Shown here one piece after another: positions 12,020 to 26,900 of a DNA stretch of 64,000 nt. Position 1 is the first letter of the stretch; each line of letters opens with the position of its first letter. Under the pieces are notes generated by a model. The model did not search any database, was not told the origin of the DNA, and saw only the letters and a program-made list of their open reading frames with translations. The stretch is from Eumeta japonica. Its lineage: Eukaryota; Arthropoda; Insecta; Lepidoptera; Psychidae. The stretch is taken from NCBI GenBank assembly GCA_005406025.1, contig BGZK01000137.1, positions 186,001 to 250,000 of the forward strand. Direction: 5' to 3'. Position numbers and translations under genes: made by a program.

Positions 12020-12025
12020 TCAGTT
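12020..12025 (+). promoter_or_regulatory. Possible arthropod initiator (TCAGTT) upstream of GCN2
   Basis: TCAGTT matches the arthropod Inr consensus and lies 137 bases before the ATG. A second TCAGTT sits near 12079. No TATA box is evident at the right distance. This is suggestive only. Confidence 0.2.
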
Positions 12026-12161
12026 CACTAGTATTTAAGGTAAGTGCGTGTTGTTTGTGTGATTATTTTCAGTAGAATATCAGTTAGGTTCATGTTTAAA
12101 TTTTATTTTAACATTACAAGAATTATGTGATAGAGTAACAAGGTGAAAGTTTTGATTCAAA

Positions 12162-15100
12162 ATGATAGAAGAAACACTTCAAGAACGCCAAGAGAATGAA
12201 ATAGAAGCTTTGAAGGTAATTATTGTAGTTATTTTTGTACTATTGAAAATATTTCATCAGTTCTTAAAGTAGGTAGAAATAGATTTTAATAAACGCCGGT
12301 GTATTTAGTATCTAGAAACTTTGCAACATTCCTTTGCATATATGGACTGATAAAGATTTATCACGCAGAAGTGGCTATATGTTTAATAAAATCTTGAAAC
12401 ATTTATTATCATGCATGAATCTCAGCAAGCCTAAATATTTCATTCTGTTACAATAGCAAAATTTGATGCACTTTTTTTTTTTGCGGGATTTTGTTTGCAT
12501 CTTATAGGTAAAAGGTTAGTGTAGTAAATACCAGATGAAATAACAAGGAATAGTGGGTTTCATTTTTTTCTATTTCATGAAAAGAAATTTTTCATTTTAA
12601 AAATGGGGTGTAGAATGATTCATGTATCTGTAAATTCTGAAAAGGCGCATTGGAAGGCTTTGTGGTGGTTTAGAAAGTATATGAGTACAGTTAAAGGCTC
12701 GAACAATTTGCATATATAAATACAGTCATGTCTCAGTCCCACACGAAGAATATACATACAGTGACTATTTCCTGCATTTCACTCTCTCCTGATGCACTTA
12801 CCTCACAGCGTCAACTTCCATTATCATTATTTTAAGCAAAATATTTAAATAATTAAGATTTGTGGAATGTTTCAGCAACTTAAAGGCATTGCATTTTAAA
12901 TATTCAAAAGTTTAAATTTTTTTAATTACAACTGCATCTTCTGAAATTTCTATGTAACTAGAATCTATATGAGATAGGGATTTCCATACAGTTAATAGAT
13001 AGATTTCAAACTATCTGCTGTCTATTAAATCTCAACCTAAAAATTAATTTGAATTACCTGCTAAAAATGTGATATTGATTATTCTATGTTAATTTTACAA
13101 TTTTTTGAGTTTGCTCTGAGGCATAAGAATCTTTAGTGATTTGTTTGTAAAGCATAAACTAACACATTGTTGCTAATAATATAGAGTTCAGGAATTGATA
13201 TCCAAAATCTATGATGTAATTTTAGAACAAATATGTTACATATTACTGTATGTCGCAAGCAAGCATTTAATAAGTACTTTCCATGAAATAACATCATATA
13301 TAATAGAATATGTGAATACATGGCTTCCATTAAAGTATGACTCAGGTTGAATTAAAATTGTAGTTTTTCATTAACTTGATGGGTATTAAATTATGAACAA
13401 TTGTGTTTATGTTTTAATATAGTATTCATTTTCAAAAAACTTAACTACATTTTTAGGGTTCTGAACTGAAATGGCAAAATTGAAACTCTCATAGTTTCGT
13501 TATGTCCATCCATTTGTCTGTATGTGAGGCATTTTACTCAAAAACTACAAGATGTATATTTATGAAATTTAGAGTATAGGCATCTTGTATAAGCCGCTAC
13601 TTAGTTCAGTAGTTAAACAACAAAAATTAATGATTCTAGGGAAGGCAAACATACATGTAACGGAAGCAGAAAAAAATTTTTTTCACCAAGCATTAATGTG
13701 TGGCACATATTTGACAATTCTTTTAAAATCACTTTAAGGTTTCTAAGTTATTTTTTCATTGAGTGAATATTTTCAGAAATAATCATTCCGAAAGTAGCAT
13801 TTGTCCCCTCCTTTTATTTTTAAATCATACATTCAAAAATATGAAACAAATAGTAAAGGTAACGCTTAATAAATATTTTCAACAAAAATGATTTTGAACA
13901 TAATTGGATATACAATTTTTGAGTATTATAGTGCAAGGTAATTGTAAACTATTTTTCCATGTCTCAAACATAATATAGTAATTAAAAATAAAAGCTATAG
14001 AATGAAATAAAAACCACTGAATATTTAACTCTACATTGATATTTAAAATTAAAAAAAAAAATTGATATCATATGATTTTTGTTTAATTCTTATAAATTTT
14101 ACAGGCAATATTTGCAGAAGATTTAATTGATAACCGTGAAGCAATAGCATGGAAGGTTTGGAGACCAACCGATGTAAAGTTGACACTTCATCCTCTCCAT
14201 AACTCAACAGTCGCTGGAGCTCACTGTTCTGTGACTCTTCATATAAAATGCTGTCGTAATTATCCTGAAAAGTTAGTAACTGATTTCAATATCATACAAG
14301 AACCCTATATTTGTAAGGTCTAATGATGTAATTTTTTAATGTCTTTACTGTTATTGATTTATACTGTTAATATTATATATAATATTAATTTCAAAATTTA
14401 ACACTCCTTTGATTCTGTAAAAATTCTGACTGTTTTAAAAGTGTTATGTACAAAAAAAGAATAGTAATAAAAACATGAGAATTTGAATGCATACAAGATG
14501 GAAAAAGGATTATGTAAAATCACCTACTCAAATATGACAAATATTTGTAGTCCGAGGCATAAAAGTATGTATTATGCCTCTGCCAGAATTTTTACAGAAG
14601 CAAAGGAGTGTTAAATTTTAGTTATATTTTAACAATATACTAGGATTGCTTTCTCATCATTAGTGGTGTTGTTCTAATAATTGTAATAAATTACTTTTGT
14701 TGAAATATTGTTAATAATTCATTGGGTATTAATAAATTATAAATTCAAGGTGTGTAATAGGATGGGTGTACCAGTAACAAACCGATTAAGCGACATTTTG
14801 AAAGTAATTTTGATATTGTGACTCAATTATTACAACAATCATTGCAAAAAAAGAATTACGTACTCCTTGTCTACCATAGAATCATGTAGCTTATTCCAAT
14901 TTTCTTAATAGCTGTTAGGTTTCTTTTTATTTAACAATCAATGTGGAAAGTCACAATGTGCCTAAGGTTGACCAGATTGTACCAGCAATAGACCAGATGT
15001 TGAGCCAATAGTGAACCAATAAATAAAATTATTTCTCTTAATGAAGAATATTTTTATTTTAATTACTAAAATGTTATGTACATAACAATCATCACAACTT

Positions 15101-18100
15101 TTCATCAGTCTACAAGTTTCAAGTAATACTTAAATGCTACAAGGCTCATAATGTTGTTAACTAATTTAAGAACTAGATAATTAACAAGTGATTCATATCT
15201 CTTACACAAGTGTCATAATCATAACTTGCAATAAAGTATTTATGAATTAACATGAATCAAAAAATATAAAATAAATCAAAATAAAAAAAAAACAATGTAA
15301 GTACTTCTTAAAAAATTAAAAAGAATTAAATTTTTGGCATAAATTTATCCATTTCAGGAACTCTATAAAAACCTCGACTATTAGCCAAGGTTGGAACTGC
15401 TATCTTCTCTTCTACCGCATCTTTCTGGTACCAGATTTTATGACATTGTTCTGGCCAAGGGAAAGTATTTCCCATAGAAAATGTCATAGTGCTTATCTCA
15501 TAGAGATCACCATCAGTATTTTCTACAGTCCCTGGGAAATATGCTCCTTCATACCTGACGATCACGTAATCGCCTTTCTTTGGTTTTGCCGTGACTTCCA
15601 AAAATTTATGTACGATTAAAGGTACATTATTATCATCGGAGTCTGAAGCTGAATCAATTCGTAGTCGTCTCATCTTTCTCGGAGCTGCTGGTATTTCTTC
15701 ATCTGAACCTGTTTCCTTTTTCTTATTCTTCTTTGACATTTTTCTATTAGCTGCCTTAAGAGCTTTTTTTTCTTCTTGTTCTTTCTTAATATTTTCTTTC
15801 TCATTCTAATATTGCATCCATTCACTGCTATTTACTGCATCAGGTAGGCGAATTTCTTTAAGCCTTTTCTGGTTGCCTTTAATTGGAGATTCAGAGGGCC
15901 ACACAATTGCAGATGCAAATGCAGGGCTTATTGGTTGAAGGTGTTTTCTTGTAGGAGATTCTTGCTCAATGTGCTTTGTGATATTAATGACTGAAGTTTC
16001 AGGTTGAGATGGCGTTCCAGTATTCAAATGGTCAACGTTACCAATAAAATCCTCTTTCATTTGTTCTGGTGTTTGGTAATTTTCTTCCTCATTTTCATGT
16101 GATGTAACTTTTTCTTCCAAATCGTGTATATTTTCTTGCATTGTCTGTAGATTGGTTTCCAAGTTAGGCTCTTCTTCAACTGCCGTTTGTTTTACTCTCT
16201 TAGTTTTTTTCTGCCACACATAAAACAACTCCTTCGCTGATTCGTCACCAGTCCACGCAGAATCTTGGTTTGCACGGATTTCTCTAACACGGGAGGAAGA
16301 CATCAATGATTCAAAATACAACAAATGTTCAGGACCAATGAAAGCTGGTTTCTCTGGTATGTCGTGTCGGTAAGAATCAGTGATACATTTTTCGTAGCTA
16401 ATTGCATTGGCATCGAAAGGATACAGTCCACATTATCTAAAACCATTGCAGATAACTTCTTTTGAGAGGTAATTGAATGTGGTTTCTAAAAGGGGTGCAA
16501 AGAGAGCCTTGGTAACGCATCGATGCCCAGTCTTCAATTTCCAATCATTAACAACCTTCTTCCAAGAATTCTTCAGTGGTCGGAAAACAGATACGTCAGC
16601 TGGTTGAATGATGTGAGTAGCATTTGGATAGAGTGAATATAAAATAATACCATTATCTATACACAATTGAGACACTTCTTGATTTATATGAGACTTATGG
16701 CCATCTATCAGCAACAAAACAGAAAATTTTGTATTGTTTTCTTTTAATTTTGGGACCAGAGTATTTGCTATATAGCCGTAAAAAACTTTTGATGTCATCC
16801 ATCCCGTTTCTGACTTACCGATGCTCCAATCTTTATTAATTTGTCTAACGATTTCAGATGGTATTCATACATATGGGTATATAATCAAGGGTGGTAATAT
16901 GGTACCAGATACTGCAAAAGTTCCTAGTACGGTTATGTTCTCCTTCTCTTTATCTTTTATTTCGTAAAAATTTTGATACCCTCGCGGACCTAACACTAAA
17001 CCAGAAGACGGGCTTGTTTGAAATCCGGATTCATCTGCATTAATAATCCTTTCGGGATCTTCTAGCTACGCCTTCAGCGACTAGGTATTCTTTTAAATTT
17101 ACATGCCACTATCTCAAAGCAGTTTCTGTTACCAGACTTCTAGAAATGTTTATAGATTCTGCATGACATGTAGCTACATCTGGATGTTGTTTTAAAAAAC
17201 TGGAAAACCATTTTCTGCCTGGGGTATTCTCTTTAAAGGGATTTGGTAGATTCTCGTCAGTTATAATTTTCTTAACAGTTTCAACTACCATTTCTTTATT
17301 GACTGGAAATCCTTTTTTTGCCATTGCTATTATCCAAGTTTCGAGCAAAGATTCCTCTTGCTAGCTCAATATAGTGGGAGGTCCCATTTTTCATTGAACT
17401 GGATATTTTAAATTCATTTTATTTATGACCGTAGTGTGGGGTATGTTGTATTTTCGACATGTTTTTCTAATTTTTGCACCTTCACTTATTTCGTCAATCG
17501 CATTTAACACATCTTCCTCCTTATAGTTAAAAAACATTCTTTTCGGCGGCATTGTCTATAAAAAAAATGTAGGTGGTCAATTACTGGAACAAACTCGTAG
17601 TGTAGATATTACTAGTAACAAACCGCTGGTCTACAACTGGAACATTGTGGATATTGTAATCGTTTTTTTTATAATATTTTATTGCAGTATTAAGTAAACC
17701 GACATGTAAAAGAAAAAATAAAAAAATTATCAAAAAGCTAAATCACCAGTTGTATACCAAATGAAATATTACTGGAAAATCTTTCAATTCGTGTTCCATT
17801 AGTTTTCCAATGACAACTATTGATTTAAATTAGCATTTTCTGATGAAATAAGTCGTAATATTATTGCTTTACAGAACATATTACGCAATTAATTAGAAAA
17901 GCGGTTACAGCAATTGATATAAACAAAGATTTACACAAATTTAAAAAAACTTACCGTCGACGTGTCGCTTACTAATATGGCCGCCCGAAACAAAGTGAAC
18001 GATTGTCGTTTCGAATCTTGCTTTGGAAACTGATGGAGATGGCGTGTTTGTCGCTTTTATTTATGATTATATGATTCGTAGACGTACGGCAGTGCTACCA

Positions 18101-20965
18101 AACGTAACAAAAGTGGCGGGAAATTCGACAGAAGGTTAATATTTTGATGTGAAATTAGAAATGGTGCACTACTGGTTCCTGGTGTGGCACTGGTGCACCA
18201 CCCACCCTACTTAGAACTTATTACAATAAAATGGTCTAATAAATGTAGTCCTGATTTTGAAGGATTTATTTAATGATATTCAATATTGTATGCATATTTT
18301 TTTTGTCTCTACCATTGTTTTAAATTTTATGGCCGCCATTCTGGTTATGTAAAGATAAAACCTAGTGTATAACTATTGCATCTATTTTGACAAATCAATA
18401 GACACCCCCTTTTATCATCCTCATCCCAACAGCCGTTGGGATGTTTTGAGTATAAAGAATCTTACTTAGACACATACCCAGATATGCTTGAAATACATAA
18501 CCCTGTGTTTGTTGTTGCACATTCAGTTAAATAGACACTCTGGGGTGGTCAAAGAGGACATCGAGAAATTAATTTAATACTGCTAATTGTGAAAGCAATA
18601 GTTAAATGGTGTAATAATTTTAATGTAATACCATTTGTCTATTTCACACTACTTACATACTAGTTGTATGTATTTTTGTAATAATAAAATCATTCATTTC
18701 GATAGAATAATCAATATTTTTTGAAGAAATATTTTTCAAGGCGCTTAATTTGGTGCCAAAAATCCATCATTTAAATAATTTACAATTTGTATATACATGT
18801 GACACTTTACCACCAAGATAAATTAGCCTCAAGATAAGCTACCTCCAAAGTAGCTAAGAGGCAATATAGGTACATACATATATATATGTCAATCACATAA
18901 TCCTCCTTTTGGCCTTGGCCACTGTCAGATAAAAATTAGAAATTTAATCTTTGATTAAAAAACTTTAATCTGTGAAAGTGAAGTTTGCCAATTTTATGAC
19001 CACACTCCACTTTTTAGCATGATGGCCTCTTTTACTAAGTACTGTTTCTTGGTTTTAATTTAAAAAGTTTCAATGACCACTTCTATTTCAGTAACATTGC
19101 AAAATTAATGTCATCATATTTTACAACAATAAAACTTTGTAAGTGAAATGAAACACACTGAAACTTAGTAAATATGTCTTTTGTACATGGTGAAACAGGA
19201 CTTCCTTTGTTAATGATATATTTTTTTTATATTAGTATTGCATATACAATCTAGTATTGGCAGTGTGTAGGTGTTAATTTATAATTTTGGCATCAAAATC
19301 TTACAATTATGTAATATCCTAAGATCCAGTACCTTTCCTCATTTGTTAATTGAATGAATTAGTGTTTTCATTAATTTCAAATTACATTTCTTATGTTTTA
19401 ACAGATTTTTACCCATTTTTCATCAAACATTTCCTAAGAAATTATCATAATCGATTGGAAAAAATTCCCTAACTGTCAAAATACTGTGACTTTTTTAAAC
19501 TGTATAATAATCTTATGCTGTTATTATTTTTTATTTTTTTAAATAAATTTACACCGTTGTAAATTAGAATGCTGCCAGGACTTTTGGTACACACTAGAAT
19601 GAAAATTTGTTATTATTTAGAATGATAATATCTTCCTATTCACTTAAGTATTATATAATAATGCGATTTACAGACCACCAGTGATAATGATTGAGAAACT
19701 CCATGGTATATCAATTGAAAATGGAGCAAGTTTACTTGCTGAATTGGAAGCACTTGCTACGCAGCTTTGTGGTGAAGTTATGATATTTGAGTTGGCTCAA
19801 CATGTGCAAGTAAGATATATTTATAACACACATTGTCCAACAATTATTTGCTATGTGAATTAACAAGTGAGAAGACTGTTAACTTCTAGATGCAATCAAA
19901 GAGATTAAACATATATTTTTATTATTATATCTAGGTATATTACATTATTGATTAATTAGTGTCCATTATATTATGGTATATCATCTTTAAAAAGTGGCAT
20001 TCATATCATTTAATCTGATATAGCCAAGATCTATTATAAATATACTGGGAAGTTCTAGTACATTTCTATCACAATTGATTTTAATGAATCTAAATAGTCT
20101 TGATTTACCTGAATAAACTTATATCTGTATCTTTCATTTGTAGGAATGATATTTACACTTGTTCAATATACATTTTGACATTTTTGCTACTGATTAAGAA
20201 AATTTTTGACGTGACAACGTCTTAAATTAGGTTGCGGCTGGGAGTCACTTATGAAAAAGTGTAACGCTCGGTAACGTAACGATGAGTCACCGAACGAGAG
20301 AGAGGCCCGCCGAATGCCTTGCGTCTCTCTCCCACTCAACTATGATCGGTCTGCCGCGCGCGCAGCACTAGAGAATTAGTGCATAGCTTGCAAATGTATT
20401 GCAAGTTATTGTATGTATATTTGTATATAAATACGTATGTATGTGTAAAGGTAAAAATAAAATTTTGTTAATATGAAATTCAGTGCGAGATTCTTTGTAT
20501 AAATTAATGTTTTAAATATAATTCTTTGTATAAATAAATGTTTTAAATTGTTACTATTATTTCATCCTTCTTCCTACTATACGAATGAATATTCACATTA
20601 AAATGATTTTACCACTCAAAGTCGTTGTCACGTAAAACTTTCGCCCGTATACCGACTTTACAGGCAACCAATTTTTTTATGTTAAACTGGCTTGGTAACT
20701 CTATAATCTCTTAATAATCATTATGTTAATAGCAACCTTTATGTATACTAATATATGGATATAGTTACTTTTGACAGAAATTTATGAATGTTAACTAGAA
20801 TTTCCATGAAATATAATATTATTTAAACATTGGATTAATCACTTCCAGAGTTTTCTTCATGTTCACAACAAACCTACATTATCATTTTATGATGAAATGC
20901 TGGAGAGGCGTAATGAGATTGAAAGGCTAAAAATGCACGATTTGCAATTAAAAGAGAGTAAAGAG
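12162..20965 (+). CDS. Gcn2: GCN2 exons 1-4: RWD domain
   Basis: Residues 1-158. The RWD domain runs from about residue 10 to 125, begins with the [18 protein letters not shown] signature and includes the YPEKPP motif at the exon 2/3 junction. In GCN2 this domain binds the GCN1-GCN20 complex on ribosomes (family knowledge). Exon 4 closes the domain and enters a charged helix ([10 protein letters not shown]). Intron 1 (12216-14104) holds a dispersed repeat. Intron 2 (14272-19673) holds an inverted-repeat element and a 3.4-kb pogo transposon. Intron 3 holds an inverted-repeat element at 20204-20637. Confidence 0.93.
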
Positions 20966-23900
20966 GTAAGACATTATTCTTACGCTTGCCTTTTGTTTTT
21001 AGGAATTGCATAGTGAGCAGAAAAGAACTCATGAGGTCTCCTTAGGACGAAGTTTGTTTCACTATATGTAAAAATATTTTATGAATTGAATAATCACAAT
21101 GAAATTAATGAAAATGTTTGAAAGTCATTAAATAATAATTGAATTGTTCCATTATACATTATTTTTTTATTTATTATTAAGATTCTAAAAAAAACTAATG
21201 CAAGGAGACAGAGATTGAGAAGTATACACTAAGAAGCAGTGGGTTTATGGAAAAAAGAGAGAAGGAGACAGAGAAATCGAGAATTATAGACTAAGTCTAG
21301 TATAGACTATACAGCGGTCAGCATTTTTCATTGTGGTTATACTTTTTTTCTGTATAGATGACTTCATTTGTTATATTTAAAAATGCATTTACCATTTATT
21401 ATGAGTAATATATTGAAGTATATAAATATTTGAATTTGTTCAATAAAAATATAAAAGTACTCTTTCAATTAATATAAATTGCAATAAAGTTATTTATTTA
21501 TGCAATTTCCAAGTAAATTCTGTAAATCCCACATACAGCTTGGTCTTACAAGTGTTCAATAAAGATTATTATTTATATCTTATAAGTTTCAAGGAGAGAT
21601 ATTTTATTTACTTTCAATTTCTATTTATGTTTCATTGAATAAAAACAAAATGACTTTGATAAATCATGTCAAAAATATCCATTAATAAACATACATTATT
21701 TCATGGGTTTTTAAGGCATGGGAAAGTGCTTCATGTATGTACTGTCACAAGCTATGCCTTGATTGATAATTAAAAGAGTTATTTTCATTATTTCATTTAG
21801 TATCCCTATTTTCTAATGTGCCTGAAAAACTGTTAGCCTTTTACTGGGAAACATTGGTATATACATGGCACTCATGACAAATTTTTATATATCATTATTA
21901 TTTAATGTACCTTATATTTTTAAAGCTAGTCATAATAAATAAAGGAATTATTGCAATAGGTAAAGAATAAATGTGTTTTAGCATGTTGAGTAATGTATTA
22001 TATATATTTTTTAAATAAAGTGTAATTACACTGTTGTGACATGGATTTGTTTTGTGGTACACATTGCAATTATTCCTCTTCCATTTTCAGAATCAAAAGA
22101 TAAAAGATGAGATTCAACGGCGTCAAGAAATACTAAAGAATGAGGGACGACAAAAGGTGCGACATACCAGCTGTGAAAATGATCAAAGCGACAATAATGG
22201 AAGTAACGACACTCCAGAATTAATATGGTGAGGGTGCATAAGCGTTTATACACGAGAGGATTTTATATTACTTATGAAGGATGATAATTGGGATTAAATA
22301 GGGCTTTGTGTATTGCTATGAAGAACAAAAATATAGTAAGAACTTTTGGCTATTTATCTTGCCTATGCTAACGTAAGTGGTGAAAGTTACATGTGGTAGG
22401 AGAAACCTAAATGAAATCAATTTAGGGGCTAGCATTATCAAATAATACCTGGGTATGAAGAGGGTCGAAGGAGATCTCCTTAATTATAAATATTTATGTA
22501 CCTATTGCTGGATATATACCGTATGGAATCTATCATGCATCTTTCGTGAACATTAACAATCTCCTTCTTTAGAACAGCTTGCCAAAGAAACCATAGTCAT
22601 TTAAGTAACCGTTTCTGAGAAAAAGGATTAGAACATTTATTAAAAATTTACGAATGAACAACCTTAGCTGACGTTGACGGGGCAATACCTCGCCCCGGCT
22701 TGTAGGTTGCCAACGCAACCCACGGCCGGCATTCATGGCCAAGGCCTAGTTGCATGCGGTTGTTGAATTTGCACGGAAGTAGGTATTTTGTTAGTATAAG
22801 TGTTAGGTTTACGAAATTGACGTTTATGAAACTAAGATTGTGTGTGATTAATATTTAAGTTTCTGTGTTATCGAATATGCAAACGTGATTTATTATTGAG
22901 GAGTTTTCAGAGGTGACATTGAAAAATAATATATCGCATAACTCGAGCATGGGGCAGAATTCGAGTTCATTATTGCCACCGCCACTCAGTACGGTGAACA
23001 ACCGCGCTCGCGCTTGCAGTCTGGCAAGCATTTGTTAGGATTGTGTCTAAATTATTTATAAGCATATTTCCAATGATATAATTTTGTTATATTTACTTTA
23101 GCTAAGTAATTCAAAAAAAGGAAGAGATAATGAATATTTGTGAAAAGATATATGATCTATTCCATTCTATATTTTCGATGATATATTTTTGTTATTGTTA
23201 CTTTGTCAAAGGTGTGTAATAAACAGGGAGATTATAAATATTTATGAAAAAATGCATGACCGATTTTATCCTGTACAGCTTTTGAAAATAATTTTACGAA
23301 AGTTCACGATTCAATAAAAATTAAAAGTAAAATTTACAATAGAGATGCACCACCAGTTGATAGATTTTCTTATTAATAAATGACAAGGAATAGTTTTTAA
23401 TATAAAGACAAATAAAGAGAAATTCATAAAAATCATATATCCTGTCACATGAGTTGCCTTTGCTTCTCAAGGCGCTTACCCTCTGATTGACTGTTAGGGT
23501 AATGTGTGTAAATTGTAATCCGTTTCAGGAAAGTATCTGAAGTTTGAAATAGTCATGTAACTTAATGATTGCATATATATTTATTGGTAAATTAGGTTTT
23601 AAAAACCCGTACTCAATAAAAGTTCAAGTTTTATAGATTGATAGATTGAAAGACACATTTAAATAAGTTGTTGGGATAAGATTTTTGGTTTAGTGTTTCA
23701 TATTAGTATATTTTTAATTTACTGATCCCATTATTTTCACATAGTCATTTTGAAACACTTAGTAAAAAAAATCTGCCTTAACTATGTAATATTTGTATAA
23801 TTTATTTATTATTCTTTCATTTTCCAGCTACTCAGATAGTAAAGTTTCAAGTGGAAAAAAGAAAGTAAAGGAAAAAAATATTGAACCACAATGCACTTGC

Positions 23901-26900
23901 CATAGTAAAGGAGTACAGATATTAAGGATCAATCAAAAGAATAATAGAAAAGTCCACATCGGAAAATGTCTTGGTCAGTGTTATTTTGTCTAATAATAGT
24001 GTCTAACAATGTAGAGATACAGTTTACTTTAAAGTTTTTTTTACTCGTAAAATGCTTCTGAATTCATACAATCAAACATGTTTGTGTTTCGATGTGGTAA
24101 AGTTGTTAATGTTTTATTGTTGTGCATGGAACTGGAAAATTATATGAATATATATTTTTTATTCATGATTAAATGTTTTTGTGTTCATAGTTTTTGCATG
24201 TAAATGGTAATACATTCATAGAGTTATCTGTGATGTATTATATATGATACACATTATATATATGTATATATGATAGCAAGAGGAAAAAGAAGGAGCTAAA
24301 TGTTCTTAATTACACCATCAAAATGTAACACGCTTTTATTTTAGTGTTAAAAATATATAATTATGTACGATATGGAATTATTTTATCATAGACGAAGAAG
24401 CTTAATTATCGTTAAAGGTTACAATGAACTTATATTTCTTATTAGAGTTAATTTATTTTTAACTTTTTAGTTCATTTTATTAACAAATAATAAAACCTTG
24501 TCTTTAAAAGAGGTTTCTTTTTCTTTAATTTTTTTCTATCATGTGTAAGCACATTATGAAGCATAATTTTGAATATTTTTATGTTATTATGAGTAACTAA
24601 TTCTTTTTATTTAATTACTATTGTCTTGTAATATAGGTAGTTATAAACTGATTACATTTTTTATAACTTTTTATTGTAGGCCATTCCTTAAATGGATCAA
24701 CGACATATCTCGCCATAGATGCAGAGAGTGGTGATGTATTAATCTGTAAAAAGTGGTGCCTACACCTTGCCACCGACTTCAAATTGAGGAATAGACAGTT
24801 ACATTCTGTAGAACAGGATCTAAAAGTTATGAGTCGCATAAAGCATCCAACTTTGATTCCATATAACACAATGGAACTACAACAAGAAATTACGCCGAAG
24901 AGAAAAACTGTGCACTGCGTGTATCTGTTTCGAGATTTTGTTTTAGGTACATCCTTAAAATATCTAAAAACAAAAGTGTGTGGCCTGGGCGATAATTTAG
25001 AAGGCTTAAGATTTGTTAGGCATGTTGGAAATGGAATATTCAGTGCATTATCAGAATTGCATCAATCTGGCTTAATACATAGAGATATTAGGTTGGAAAA
25101 TGTATTTTTGGATAATAATGGACTAGTGAAATTGATTGGTGTGAGTTTGGATGTGAGACTTCAAGAAATAGTCGAAAATGGACATTATTGTGAAAGGTCA
25201 GTAATGTGATTCTTATCTCTAGCTATAGATTTTAACATGGTTCTTATAAATTTTGTAGCAAATTTTATTTCAATTATAAACAATGTTTTTGTGCACATTT
25301 TGCACATGCACATTTTTGTGTACATAGTTAAGTCTATGTTAATGCTGCAGAGTTTAAAAAGATTTGAATCGGTAACATTCTGTACGTTATTGACTCGAGC
25401 AAGCAACTGTTATGTTACTTATTTTGGTTTTTAAATTAATAAGTGACAATAATAAAGAAGTTCCTAAATGTCCAATATATAGAGTGTTTAGTATAAAAGA
25501 TCTAGAGATTTAAGCAATCTAAATTTAATTTGTTTGATTAAAATATACTATTCACTTCACTAATGTAATAATATGTTTATGCACAGACAGACAAAAGCAC
25601 AAGACATTTTCACTGCTGCCCAATTGATGTTTTCTCTGATATCCGATAACAAAACTGGTTTAGAGATTCCATCACAGCTTCCAAGTTCTGCAAAAGATTT
25701 CTTCTCCAGGTATGAATATTTTTTTATTAGTATAGTTTATATTTGAAAATATTTTTGGCAAATTTTTATGTGGACAACAGAGCAAAATTTGCCCTTTTTA
25801 AGATTCTGCAAACACTCATTGATAAACAGAAGGAATTCCTTTGAGATACTCTCATATTTGTCTGTCTGAGTATCTATTTTCTCTAAGTCTACTATTGGAT
25901 GAAAAAGGTAGCAGTTTGGTTGATATATAGTAATAGGTCAATTAATCATAAATTTATAGCATAAAAAAACAAATTAGAATTGCTAATGTTTATCTTTACA
26001 TTTTGGAAGTGATTTAGATAATTAAATATCACTATCAAAGGAATCGGTTTTAATGAGAAATATTTATATGTATATTTCATGAAATGTATTCAAAGATATT
26101 AAAGAAAATACTTAAAAATCAATCATTATCTCCTTGTTTTCCAAAATAACTGTGCAAAGATTTTGAACCAAATACAGAATTTTGAGCCTCACTCATAGTT
26201 CTTGAGAAAAATTCAATGAAAATCTGTATGTTTCATGAGAAAACAAAGTTACTTAAAAGATAATATTTTTAAAATGTGTTGCTTAATTTTACAAGGACTA
26301 ATAAGTTCAATTGATGCAGTAGTTACTACGCCTAACACACATAATGGAGTTGGGTTCTAATTCTAGTCTAAACTTTAGCATTGCTTTTTTGATTCATAAA
26401 GCATTTTAATTTTAGAATGAAATTGAGTCCCATTTCAAAAAACATTAAGGCAAAGATTTATTTGTAGTTACTACAAACAAATTTAGTGAGAATAAAAAAT
26501 AGGTTTAAGTCAAAATTTAGAATCTCTTCTTTGCAAATAAGACTTACACTTGGCTATATTATTAAAAAATTTATAATACTAATGAATTTGTACAAAGTTA
26601 AAATGTGGCTGTAGTTTATTTGCTTGTTAATATATAACTTTATTTCAAACTCATAACATGAATCGATCAATATGTAACTCAAAATGAGTGTAGTAAGATG
26701 TACTGACAATCTACAAGCTGATTACAAATTACTGTTTAATTAAATAATTTTATAAGAAAAGCATACAGCTAAAAAAAGTTTTTCAGAATTATGGATACCT
26801 TTTTAGTTATATTTTGTTTTCTAGCTAATAATTTTATTCGAACATTTTAAAATAGTGATGTTCAAAATTATAAAAGATGTTACTATCAGAACTAAAGAAG

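Noticed and set aside
12040..12072. Mini-intron in the GCN2 5' UTR (GTAAGT to TTTTCAG)
   Set aside because: About 35 bases is too short for an insect intron, although the sites look good.
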